A program made the translations under genes and the position numbers. The notes below the pieces were generated by a model. The model saw only the letters and a program-made list of their open reading frames with translations. It made no database searches and was not told the DNA's origin. This document shows, one piece after another, positions 9,120-17,350 of a stretch of DNA of 64,000 nucleotides (the stretch's first letter is position 1; the number at the start of each line of letters is the position of its first letter). The DNA comes from Cronobacter sakazakii (GTDB lineage: Bacteria > Pseudomonadota > Gammaproteobacteria > Enterobacterales > Enterobacteriaceae): positions 3,348,001 to 3,412,000 of the forward strand of contig NZ_CP011047.1 in NCBI RefSeq assembly GCF_000982825.1, written 5' to 3'.

Positions 9120-9135
9120 GATAAAACCTTTTACC
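9120..9135. promoter_or_regulatory. MalI operator, malI-proximal, imperfect
   Basis: GATAAAACCTTTTACC matches the perfect downstream operator at 14 of 16 positions and lies 30 nt before the malI start codon, a good position for repression of malI itself. Confidence 0.75.
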
Positions 9136-9173
9136 TGTCCTTCTATTATAACTGCGAGGCCTGGGTAATGTTC

Positions 9174-9189
9174 TGTGATTCACCGCGCA
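9174..9189. promoter_or_regulatory. Possible CRP half-site of the malX promoter
   Basis: TGTGA at 9174-9178 is followed after six bases by GCGCA, so only the left arm fits TGTGA-N6-TCACA. The E. coli malX promoter is CRP-dependent, which makes the position sensible, but the match is weak. Confidence 0.4.
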
Positions 9190-9198
9190 TTAAACTTT

Positions 9199-9214
9199 GA
9201 TAAAACGTTTTATC
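9199..9214. promoter_or_regulatory. MalI operator of the malXY promoter, perfect palindrome
   Basis: GATAAAACGTTTTATC is a 16-bp perfect inverted repeat identical to the MalI target known from E. coli. It lies about 50 nt before the malX start. Confidence 0.92.
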
Positions 9215-9264
9215 TTGCAATCCTTCGTTCAGGGGCTGGGATCATTTAATGCGAGGTGTCGTTT

Positions 9265-10431
9265 ATGACGGCGAATACAGGTCAAAAAAATACGCTTTGG
9301 GGATTTATGCAGCAGCTCGGCAAGACGTTTATGTTGCCGGTGGCGCTGCTGTCGTTTTGCGGCATTCTGATGGGCATTGGCAGTTCGCTCAGCAGTCATG
9401 ACGTCATCACGCTGATGCCGTTACTCGGTAATAGCGTGTTACAGCTCATCTTTACGTGGATGAGCAAAATGGGCTCTTTCGCCTTCAGTTTTCTGCCGGT
9501 GATGTTCTGTATCGCGATTCCGCTGGGGCTGGCGCGTGAAAACAAAGGTGTTGCGGCGTTTGCCGGTTTCGTCGGCTACGCGGTAATGAACCTGGCGGTT
9601 AACTTCTGGCTCACCGCCAAAGGCATTCTGCCAACGCAGGACGCGGCGCTGCTGAAAGCCAACAACGTCCAGTCGGTGCTCGGCATTCAGTCTATCGATA
9701 CCGGCATTCTGGGCGCGGTGATTGCAGGCGTGATCATCTGGCTTTTGCATGAGCGTTTTCATAAAGTGCGGCTGCCGGACGCGCTGGCGTTTTTCGGTGG
9801 TACCCGTTTTGTGCCTATCGTTACCACCGTGGTGATGGGCCTGGTCGGGCTGACGATTCCGCTCATCTGGCCGTTCTTCGCCAAAGGCATTAATGCGCTG
9901 GGCTGGCTGATTAACAGCACCGGCAGCTTCGCACCGATGATTTTCGGCACCGGCGAGCGCCTGCTGCTACCGTTTGGCCTGCAACATATTCTGGTGGCGC
10001 TGATCCGCTTTACCGAGGCGGGCGGCACGATGGATGTCTGCGGGCACAGCGTCTCCGGCGCGCTGACCATCTTCCAGGCGCAGCTTAACTGCCCTACCTC
10101 GCACGGCTTCGCCGAAAGCGCCACTCGCTTCCTGTCGCAGGGGAAAATGCCGGCGTTTCTGGGCGGCTTGCCGGGTGCTGCGCTTGCCATGTACCACTGC
10201 GCAAAACCAGAGAATCGTCATAAGATCAAAGGGCTGCTGATTTCCGGCGTGATCGCCTGCGTGGTGGGCGGCACCACCGAACCGCTGGAGTTTCTGTTCC
10301 TGTTTGTGGCCCCTGCGCTCTATCTCATCCACGCGCTGCTGACCGGGCTCGGCTTTACCATGATGGCGCTGCTTGGCGTGACCATTGGCAACACTAAAGT
10401 AAAATACACCTCATTAAGAATTGAGGCGTAA
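9265..10431 (+). pseudogene. malX: malX 5' part: PTS EIIC membrane domain, cut by island
   Basis: Encodes the glucose/maltose-type EIIC domain of the EIICB permease MalX: many membrane helices and the conserved GTGERLLLPFGLQHILVALIR and VGGTTEPLEFLFLFVAP motifs. The ATG at 9265 follows GCGAGG and matches the family start; a GTG nine bases earlier is unlikely. After LLGVTIGNT the frame leaves malX and reads 11 island-coded residues (KVKYTSLRIEA) to TAA. The remaining family sequence, starting DGNIIDFVVFG, is found 13.8 kb downstream. The last EIIC helix and the phosphorylatable EIIB domain are therefore missing from this product, and transport activity is probably lost. Confidence 0.95.
10390..10394. 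other. Left attachment-site core (attL)
   Basis: AACAC shared with the right junction. Left of it is malX (...ATTGGC), right of it island DNA (TAAAGTAAAATAC...). A short core is usual for large serine recombinases. Joining the island ends gives an attP-like imperfect inverted repeat around a central AA, with arms ATTACACTTCAGTG and CACTAAAGTAAAAT (11 of 14 positions symmetric). Confidence 0.85.
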
Positions 10432-10480
10432 AAACAGCTATACCTGTCGCCCCAATGGATTACCAAGGAGGTGATGACCA

Positions 10481-12250
10481 ATGTCTGCACATGTTACAAT
10501 CTTAAGAAATACAGTACTTCCAGTGAAATTCAATACCATGAATCGTCCACGCTTATATTCATATATCCGTTACTCCAGCGAACGACAAGGTAAAGGTAGT
10601 TCGATTGAGCGTCAGAAGAGCTACATTGCTGAAATGGCAAAACAGATTGCTACTGAGTACGATCTGGAGATTTTCGAGGAATACCAAGATTTAGGGGTAT
10701 CCGCGTACAAGGGTAAAAACGTTCAGGAAGGAGCTTTATCGGATTTCATAGACCAAGTTGAATCCGGTTTGATCCCAAAGGGGTCTTTCCTCTTGATTGA
10801 ATCCCTTGATCGCTTCTCACGCCAGAACGCCATGCAAGCGGTTAACCTTTTCACCAGCTTATTACTTAATGGCATCACGGTAATTACCGGGATTGATAAA
10901 CAGGTTTACAGACAGACTGAAGTAAACACCGAGACATTGCAGCAACTGATGTTTAGCGTGATGTTGTTCAGCCGTGCAAACGAAGAAAGTTCAACCAAAT
11001 CACACCGCACCATTGCAAGTGCTCTGTCCAAGATCAGACGTCACCAGGAACGGAAACCAGGTGATCCTGTAGTCGCAATTAAAGAGTTAGGCTCGGATAA
11101 ATGGTGGACAGATTCAAGTACTGGATATGTCAATCCGCATCCAGTCCTGTTCCCCATAGCAAAAAAAATTATCCAGTTAAAACAAGACGGTTGGTCAAAT
11201 CGGATGATCCTTCAACATCTGAAAAACAACTACGATGGACCGGTTATTGGCAACAAAAAATCAAAAGGTATATGGAATATGCAGCATTGTTCCAGAATCC
11301 TTGAACCTGCCATTTATGGACGAAAAGTAATCACTGTAAACAATGCAGAATACGTTCTGGATGATTATTACCCTGCGATCATCAGCAAAGATGAATATGA
11401 AGCGTTAAAGCTCCAAGTTGGAAACAAAGGATTTGCCCCGAATCGCGAGAGTAATCCAGAAATACCATTACTTTCCGGTATTGGTATTTTGCACTGTGCG
11501 CACTGCTCATGTTACATGGTTAAGGCTAAATCAACCCTTAAAAACCATCCACATGCTTACCGTTACCAATGTGCATCCAGAGATTTACATCAAGATTGTA
11601 ATAAGTGGGGATTCAGGGCAAGCACCCTTGAAAGGACGATTTTACAACTAATAGCCGATAGAATATTCTTACAGACGAAATATCAACCATCTGGTTTAGA
11701 AGGGAAAATAGCGGACATACAATCGCAAATTGAGAACTATGTATTGGCTATAGGTTCAGCTAAAAGCCCTGAGATCATTAATAGCCTCACTTCGCAAATT
11801 GATCAACTAGAACAAGAAAAACAAAGTCTGATAGTGGAAAAAAGACTATACGATGAATCAATCGTGCAAATGAACACTGAAGGTTGGGACAAGTTCAGGA
11901 AGTTTGACATTGATGACGCACTTAACCCTTTACGCACAAAAATAAGAGCAAACATTAAGACCGTTATTATGCGCGTAGATTGCTCCAGAATAGATAAGAA
12001 ACACAACTTGTTTACCATCACATACCGCGATCAGCATAAACAGCGTATCGTTATCGAAAACAACTCAGGCTGGAAGAAGGGTAAGATTTATGTTGAAGCG
12101 CAGACTATCAACGATATTCAAATTCTTGAATCTGAAGGTTTGATACTGCATGACCATATTGACATATTGATCAACCGAGACAAGTTCATGACGGAAGCGA
12201 AAAAACGACTAGATCATCCCCGAACACTGATCGATGAACTGACGGAATAA
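10481..12250 (+). CDS. Large serine recombinase (island integrase)
   Basis: 589-aa site-specific recombinase. The N-terminal resolvase domain holds the catalytic Y-x-R-x-S motif (YIRYSS, Ser32) and LLIESLDRFSRQ. Next come the recombinase domain (~residues 190-310), a zinc-ribbon with cysteine pairs LHCAHC and YQCAS...DC (~345-375), and a leucine/glutamine-rich coiled coil (~405-455), the order found in phage integrases such as phiC31 type. The ATG follows an almost perfect AAGGAGGTGATG Shine-Dalgarno sequence. The gene lies 49 nt after the truncated malX stop on the same strand, with no strong promoter seen between them. It is adjacent to attL, which supports its role as the integrase. Confidence 0.95.
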   Translation: MSAHVTILRNTVLPVKFNTMNRPRLYSYIRYSSERQGKGSSIERQKSYIAEMAKQIATEYDLEIFEEYQDLGVSAYKGKNVQEGALSDFIDQVESGLIPKGSFLLIESLDRFSRQNAMQAVNLFTSLLLNGITVITGIDKQVYRQTEVNTETLQQLMFSVMLFSRANEESSTKSHRTIASALSKIRRHQERKPGDPVVAIKELGSDKWWTDSSTGYVNPHPVLFPIAKKIIQLKQDGWSNRMILQHLKNNYDGPVIGNKKSKGIWNMQHCSRILEPAIYGRKVITVNNAEYVLDDYYPAIISKDEYEALKLQVGNKGFAPNRESNPEIPLLSGIGILHCAHCSCYMVKAKSTLKNHPHAYRYQCASRDLHQDCNKWGFRASTLERTILQLIADRIFLQTKYQPSGLEGKIADIQSQIENYVLAIGSAKSPEIINSLTSQIDQLEQEKQSLIVEKRLYDESIVQMNTEGWDKFRKFDIDDALNPLRTKIRANIKTVIMRVDCSRIDKKHNLFTITYRDQHKQRIVIENNSGWKKGKIYVEAQTINDIQILESEGLILHDHIDILINRDKFMTEAKKRLDHPRTLIDELTE

Positions 12251-12808
12251 AGGTAAGTGTTAGTGCCATTGTAAAATTGCCCCACAGAAATGTTAGCGTA
12301 ATCCATCGCTATATAGCCATGAATCGCTCTGTATCTTGTCAGAGCGATTAAAGCAGACTTCAGGCATCGTTCAATATAAAACCCCCGTAAAACTTGATAC
12401 AGAGCGTTGTAGAGCAAGGGTTCAAAATTACATCGTATTCATTCTGTCTACGAACTGTACTTATTGCACCGCTCCTTATCGAAACACCTCTATGGTTGCC
12501 GGAAACCCGGCACAAAGTAGATTGTTATGTCTTTCAATCGCAGTATTCAAGACTAACCGCTGCCCGCCGCCCGACGTTAACACCAAGCATATGAACCATT
12601 TTAAAACCCTTTAAAAACAATACCCTTCGCATCTTCCCCCTCTTCTCCCCATGTTAATAGATCGTTTTTACAGATCAATTATACGATATTGATAGATTTA
12701 ATAGATCAATGTAAGATCATGATTCTTCGGTTAGTGTTTCTCGTAAACAAGACTCACGGAATGAATACTCTGTCCACGATGGAGTGCGAAAGAAAGAAGG
12801 TATCCAGA
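12251..12808. other. Gene-free stretch after the integrase, with a 10-bp hairpin
   Basis: No convincing gene. The clearest structure is a perfect inverted repeat AATCGCTCTG / CAGAGCGATT at 12322-12349 with an 8-nt loop. It has no T-run, so it may end the integrase message only weakly. The right part (12600-12700) is very AT-rich and probably holds the promoter for the following three genes. Confidence 0.55.
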
Positions 12809-13570
12809 ATGACAATTCTTATTAAAACTTTAAAAATCATGGCGTCAGGTGTTGTTTTCGTTTCAGGTTTAACCACCGCCTCCAGTACCGTGTATTTCTT
12901 GCCAGAGGCAAAATCAATGGGTGTCGCCAGCAGCGACAAAAACGCACTGATGTTTCTCGGGATGGACAGGGATGTAAATCTGAAGGGAATATGCTTCGCG
13001 ATGACAAAGCAATCATCATCAATCGTTCCGCTGGTAGATATCACTGCTACAACTGATAACGGCAGATTCACGATGCACGGGTTACGCCCTAATGTCAGTG
13101 ATTCTAAAGAAGTCGCTTGTTCCTTCGGGTCCGAAGCTGGTGATTTCTTGACTGCCATTTCGAAGTCAACAACCGTTAACGTGAAGCTGGACTTCAATGG
13201 CGAGATCCGCAATTACAGTTTCGACACTACAGAGTTCGGAAAGGTATTGACTGCGAATGGGCAAGCCGTGGGGGAAAAAGCAGCTAAAGACTACGCTCAG
13301 GGAGTACGTGCACCCGTTTTCTATAGCAGCGGTAGCGAAGCTCCCAAAAACAATGCAGTAACCTCAAACGTCGATACACACAGTTATAAAGCAAGCGATG
13401 AGAAACTTAATTCGGTCTGGAAAAGCCTTAGCCCTGAAACCCGAAAACGATTGCTTCCTTCTCAAAGAGAATGGATAAAGCACAAATCCGGCTGCAATAA
13501 TGAACAGAAATGTCTTACCGACATGACGAACAATCGCATTCGTGAACTGGAGTCTGAATATGGAAAATAA
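12809..13570 (+). CDS. Exported protein with C-terminal LprI/DUF1311-type domain
   Basis: 253 aa from the ATG at 12809, preceded by AAGAAGG at good spacing; the frame is open earlier but lacks a better start. Residues ~1-28 look like a signal peptide (basic start, then MASGVVFVSGLTTASS). A middle region of unknown type follows. The last ~65 residues show the LprI/YecT pattern (KLNSVWKSLSPETRKRLL, PSQREWIKHKSGC, CLTDMTNNRIREL), a domain found in the mycobacterial lysozyme inhibitor LprI. A periplasmic or envelope role, perhaps protecting against lysozyme-like enzymes, is inference. Its stop overlaps the next gene by 11 nt. Confidence 0.75.
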   Translation: MTILIKTLKIMASGVVFVSGLTTASSTVYFLPEAKSMGVASSDKNALMFLGMDRDVNLKGICFAMTKQSSSIVPLVDITATTDNGRFTMHGLRPNVSDSKEVACSFGSEAGDFLTAISKSTTVNVKLDFNGEIRNYSFDTTEFGKVLTANGQAVGEKAAKDYAQGVRAPVFYSSGSEAPKNNAVTSNVDTHSYKASDEKLNSVWKSLSPETRKRLLPSQREWIKHKSGCNNEQKCLTDMTNNRIRELESEYGK

Positions 13571-13928
13571 TGCGCTGACTTTGGTTTTAAAAAACGATTG
13601 GGTAGCATCGTCTTCTGGTAATACCTATACCGGAAAATACACAGTTGGACGGTTTCACCTGACAGATGCGTTCATCGTTGTGTATATGAAGCTGATACAT
13701 GGAATTGAAATACCCGATTTATGGGTCAGTAGCAGTTTCACTAACATACCAGATACCGATACCCGTAGGGTTATGTATATGGAAGGCTGTGATATGTTAT
13801 CGAAAGATACAATGAACGAAATCCGTAATGCAGTGAAGTCCCCGCCTGACAAGCTGAAAATATATCGTAATGGAGAGCGTATTGTTAAGATAGAAGTTAT
13901 GGAAGAACGAAATGAAATCACCCTATGA
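13560..13928 (+). CDS. Hypothetical protein, middle gene of LprI-domain operon
   Basis: 122 aa from ATG 13560, preceded by CTGGAG; an earlier ATG at 13542 in the same frame is less well placed. I do not recognise a family. The protein has no signal peptide or membrane segment and a mixed composition (residues ~25-50 GKYTVGRFHLTDAFIVVYMK are hydrophobic strands). It overlaps the genes on both sides (11 and 17 nt), so the three are almost surely co-translated and probably act together. Confidence 0.65.
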   Translation: MENNALTLVLKNDWVASSSGNTYTGKYTVGRFHLTDAFIVVYMKLIHGIEIPDLWVSSSFTNIPDTDTRRVMYMEGCDMLSKDTMNEIRNAVKSPPDKLKIYRNGERIVKIEVMEERNEITL

Positions 13929-14508
13929 ACGTTATATTAAAATAGCAGTCATAACCGTCGCAATAGCCTACGGCATCAATCTCCTTTACGGGCTGACGCC
14001 CCCCCCATATCAGCCTAAAACCCCCGAAGTGAAGGCCAAGGTAAATGCTGATACCGTAACTCAGCAACAACCTGAGCAACCATCCAAACCATCGATAATC
14101 GATATACTTCCGCGAATGTATACAACAGGGGAAGTTTATGCGCGGTTTGAACAACATGAATTCAGGGCAACAAATGACTTCAAAAAATGTCAGTTAATGG
14201 TAACAGGAAAAATAACTGGTATCGGTACTGTTACTTTCAGAAAAAATCCTGTAGTAACATTGGGTATTCCCGGTTCAGATGAAGGCCTGAAGTTCATATT
14301 TGAAGATACGAATTACAATAACGATAAAGTTGCTGCATTGAATATTGGGGATCTGATTATAATCGCCGGGAAGAATGCACGACCTGGAACCTTTGGTGGT
14401 ATCTTTCTTGATGACTCGAAGATAATGACTGATATGATTTCAAAGAAGAAACGACAAATTTTGGTTGTCAATGGTGGCGTTTACGACCGGGAAATTTGCC
14501 AGAAGTAG
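13912..14508 (+). CDS. Membrane-anchored OB-fold (tRNA_anti-like) protein
   Basis: 198 aa. Residues ~9-27 (IKIAVITVAIAYGINLLYGL) form one membrane anchor, then a Pro/Gln-rich linker to ~65. The rest (VYARFEQHEFRATNDFKKCQ, VTGKITGIGTV, LNIGDLIIIAGK) follows the pattern of the OB-fold tRNA_anti-like family, whose members are exported or anchored proteins of unknown function. Third gene of an overlapping trio. Family placement is by pattern and moderately sure; function unknown. Confidence 0.65.
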   Translation: MKSPYERYIKIAVITVAIAYGINLLYGLTPPPYQPKTPEVKAKVNADTVTQQQPEQPSKPSIIDILPRMYTTGEVYARFEQHEFRATNDFKKCQLMVTGKITGIGTVTFRKNPVVTLGIPGSDEGLKFIFEDTNYNNDKVAALNIGDLIIIAGKNARPGTFGGIFLDDSKIMTDMISKKKRQILVVNGGVYDREICQK

Positions 14509-14527
14509 CGTTGTCCTTGCCCTTGAA

Positions 14528-14551
14528 ATGGAGGGGGAGAATCCCCTCCAT
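14528..14551. terminator. Hairpin after the LprI-domain operon
   Basis: 9-bp perfect stem ATGGAGGGG / CCCCTCCAT, 6-nt loop, 20 nt after the last gene. No clear T-run follows, so termination may be partial. Confidence 0.5.
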
Positions 14552-14665
14552 CACCCCTTCAACAGGTATTGGCGCAAGCAGGAATCGAGTTTGAAGGGAG
14601 CTGCATTGCAAATTGTTTTGCGAAGCATCGCCAGTAAGATGGTACTCGAATTGTGCTTCATAACA

Positions 14666-15355
14666 TTAAAGCAGGGCCTGCCCTGCAAAATGACCAATCC
14701 CCATAGACAAAAGCATAGCCATGGTACTCCAGAACGTAATTCTTATGATCGCCCTGACAGGAGAGGCTTTACTCAAAACCGAAGATATATAGCCAAGGAC
14801 CGCCAGTGAAAAAAGGGTGGAAAGGATTATCAACAAAAAAGCCAGTTTCAGAGGGGAGAGCCATGCCACGATTAAGGGTAACACCGCACCAGCGGAAAAA
14901 CTCAGGGCAGAAAAGACAGCTGCCTGTAGGGGCTGTGCAGAATTTATATCCGTCAACCCCAGTTCTTCACGGGCATGAGCATCCAGGGCATCTTTGACCA
15001 TAAGTTGCTCCGCAACCTGCCGGGCAAGCTCTGGCTCCAGTCCACGTTGCATATAAAGTGAAGTCAGTTCCCGCACCTCTCCCTGATAATCAGTTTCCAG
15101 CTCCCTTTTTTCCTGGGCAAGTGCTGCGTTTTCGGTATCCGCCTGAGATGAGACGGAAACATATTCCCCTGTAGCCATTGACATAGCTCCGGCAACCAGT
15201 CCTGCAACACCTGCAAGTAAAACACCGGAAGGACTGCTATTTGCAGATGCAACCCCAAGAACAAGGCTCGCTGTCGAAACAATTCCGTCATTTGCCCCCA
15301 GTACAGCTGCCCTCAGCCATCCCACTTTTTCGATACTATGTCGTTCAAGATGCAT
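14666..15355 (-). CDS. VIT1/CCC1-family Fe(II)/Mn(II) transporter
   Basis: 229-aa inner-membrane protein. It has the family pattern: two N-terminal helices with LGANDGIVSTASLVLGV and GAMSMATGEYVSVSSQ, a hydrophilic acidic loop rich in Glu (ENAALAQEKRELETDYQGEV, residues ~76-135) that binds metal in VIT1, then three C-terminal helices. CCC1/VIT1 proteins move iron or manganese out of the cytosol. GTATTTGAAGGA gives a good ribosome site. It is the last gene of a minus-strand group with a b561-like cytochrome 135 nt upstream, consistent with metal detoxification linked to redox. Confidence 0.88.
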   Translation of the reverse strand: MHLERHSIEKVGWLRAAVLGANDGIVSTASLVLGVASANSSPSGVLLAGVAGLVAGAMSMATGEYVSVSSQADTENAALAQEKRELETDYQGEVRELTSLYMQRGLEPELARQVAEQLMVKDALDAHAREELGLTDINSAQPLQAAVFSALSFSAGAVLPLIVAWLSPLKLAFLLIILSTLFSLAVLGYISSVLSKASPVRAIIRITFWSTMAMLLSMGIGHFAGQALL

Positions 15356-15489
15356 ATATTTTTTCCTTCAAATACGCATACTCATCGGAATTACGGATAA
15401 ATAGAAAATGCATTGACGGATAAATGCGCGGTTATAGTCTGTTTTAGCCAACCATTACAGGGCATCTTATCCATCATAAACCTACAGCA

Positions 15490-16071
15490 CTATTCGGTAA
15501 CGGGATTTTTCCTTTGGCTACGAACGGTGAGGAAGATATGCAGCAACCCCATCGCACCATGTGCCCAGAAATAGGTTTCAATAAATACAGTCAGAAACTT
15601 ATGCACATGCAGGACGGTTTCTGTCAGCACAGGTGACGTGCCAAGAGCAGTATTGAGAGCAAACCAGAATCCACCACATAATGCAACGCCCAATAGTGCA
15701 AGTACACCAAGCCCCTGAACCAGAGCAGCAATCCCACCAGCATGAGCTTCAGGAAGACGGAATGATATCAGCATTTTGATATCTTCAACCACACCTCGAA
15801 AATCAAGGACCACCCAGGCAAAATAGTAACGAAATCCTCGTTGTGTCAGCATCCATGCAAGCATGACAAACCCAAGGACAATCAGTGATAACCCAGTGAT
15901 AACATGGAACCATGTTACGAACCCAGTGAGAGTATAGTCACTAAGCGCATCGCTTTCGGTAAGGTTTGAATTAATAATCTGCAATAAAATCAATACAGCT
16001 ACGATGATATGCAGCACACGTAGAAATGGTGTGTTTTTGTGAGGAAGAGCATTACGTAAATTTTCGTTCAT
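15490..16071 (-). CDS. Cytochrome b561-type membrane protein
   Basis: 193-aa inner-membrane protein with four predicted helices, of the cytochrome b561/Ni-Fe-hydrogenase b-subunit type. Histidines suited to haem ligation are seen in RVLHIIVAV (residue ~21), TWFHVITGLS (~55), TVLHVHKFL (~150) and WAHGAMGLLHIF (~170). Such proteins pass electrons between the quinone pool and a periplasmic partner. The cytochrome b562 homologue of the same strand, about 800 nt upstream, is a candidate partner (inference). A palindrome-bearing promoter precedes it. Confidence 0.8.
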   Translation of the reverse strand: MNENLRNALPHKNTPFLRVLHIIVAVLILLQIINSNLTESDALSDYTLTGFVTWFHVITGLSLIVLGFVMLAWMLTQRGFRYYFAWVVLDFRGVVEDIKMLISFRLPEAHAGGIAALVQGLGVLALLGVALCGGFWFALNTALGTSPVLTETVLHVHKFLTVFIETYFWAHGAMGLLHIFLTVRSQRKNPVTE

Positions 16072-16109
16072 AATTTAGCCACTTTTTTAAGGTTGGTTGA
16101 CCACTCAAT

Positions 16110-16138
16110 ATTATGCCTTTTTATTAAGATAACCTTAA
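16110..16138 (-). promoter_or_regulatory. Putative promoter with palindromic operator before b561 gene
   Basis: Read on the minus strand, CATAAT (16115-16110) fits a -10 box, and 17 nt upstream a weak -35 (TTAAGG) overlaps the palindrome TTAAG-N5-CTTAA at 16124-16138. The overlap suggests a repressor or metal-regulator site; the regulator is unknown. Confidence 0.4.
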
Positions 16139-16858
16139 CTTCTCAAAACCAAGATGCACTCAGTAATATCCAAACCATGTTCAAAGGCCCAGTACTCGAC
16201 AGGTAAATTCAGGTTCCTGAGTGGTTCTTATCGTCGCCAGATAGCCACGAAACAACGCAATGCTGTACAGAATGCTTATATCTGAACGCTTGAAATTCCA
16301 AAAGCGACGTGGATCGTACGGCACTTAATCCGACGACCGATGAAGAGTGCAGCCATGACAAAATCCATTCACCAAGCCACATTAGGTGACGTCGGAAATG
16401 ATCTTCTTACGGCAAAGCACATGGCTTAGAATCCCTGTTCCAGCCTCGAAGAGGATACTGATGATTTATTTGCCGGAAAAAAGCATCTTAATGAGGGTCT
16501 CATACCGATGATGAAGACATTACGGGCATCAGTGTGTTAATCAACGGGGAGCAGGTCATCATGACCAACAAACAAAACACAGACTGACGCGTGACCACCA
16601 AATATAATTTGGCCCCCTGAATCCACCCCGCGCAACACCAATAGGTACTTAACTTATGTTGAGGCAACAAACTAAAATATGTAGCATTGATAATGCATGT
16701 TTGTTACCCCAACATTTTTATATGTATTTTGCAGATAAGATAACGTTGTGAAATTTCCTCACCAGTGCATAGCTATCTGCTTGATTACAGGCACGTGTAT
16801 CATGTCAGTTCAGGGATATCTTTCCAGCATATCTACCTTCACCGAATAATTCCCGGTC
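16139..16858. other. Gene-poor 720-bp stretch with decayed coding remnants
   Basis: No intact gene. A 24-codon frame at 16357-16431 (MTKSIHQATLGDVGND...) ends at TAG, and coding-like fragments (GISVLINGEQVIMTNKQ) continue in a different frame to about 16587, as expected of a broken plasmid or phage gene. I could not identify it. Confidence 0.45.
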
Positions 16859-17233
16859 TCAGTCAACACCTAGTTTATTGTGGTATTTTCTCATCAGACT
16901 GCCTAGTTTCTGTGCTGCAATTTTCCCGGCGTCAAGACCTTCCTTCTCAGCGGTACTTTCAACGGCAGTTACCTCATCAATTAGAAGTGACATGCCTGCA
17001 ACATACGTTTCCCTGTCATACCCTTCTACAGGGCTGTTCAGGATGGACTCTGCTGTTGCTTTCAGTTCCCGCATATCTTTCCTGAAGGATGTAACGTCCT
17101 CCTCCTTAAGTGCTGCGCGGTAGCTTTTATTCATCATCTTCATGGCATGTTCAACACCGTCAGAACCAGCCATTACACAGGGGGATAAAAGAAGGGTGGC
17201 TCCTATCACAACAGTACGCATAATTTTTCTCAT
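16859..17233 (-). CDS. cybC: Cytochrome b562 family periplasmic haem protein
   Basis: 124 aa from the ATG at 17233, which has GGAGG five bases upstream; frames open earlier are not needed. Residues 1-22 form a signal peptide (MRKIMRTVVIGATLLLSPCV then MAGS). The mature part is an all-helical four-helix-bundle sequence with Met residues near its start (EHAMKMMNKSYRAAL) and a C-terminal His (MRKYHNKLG), the positions of the axial Met and His ligands in E. coli cytochrome b562. Function of b562 is unsettled; small periplasmic electron carrier. It follows the CDF exporter gene by 117 nt on the same strand. The symbol is by family, not orthology. Confidence 0.8.
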   Translation of the reverse strand: MRKIMRTVVIGATLLLSPCVMAGSDGVEHAMKMMNKSYRAALKEEDVTSFRKDMRELKATAESILNSPVEGYDRETYVAGMSLLIDEVTAVESTAEKEGLDAGKIAAQKLGSLMRKYHNKLGVD

Positions 17234-17350
17234 AATAGCCTCCATATTGTTTACTCTCGTTTTCACAGTCAGAAGGGGTAATATTGCGCAAAAAAATAAT
17301 CCCTTCCCAATCTTCTCAAAAAACAGCAGCATTCATATTATTTTTCAGGA

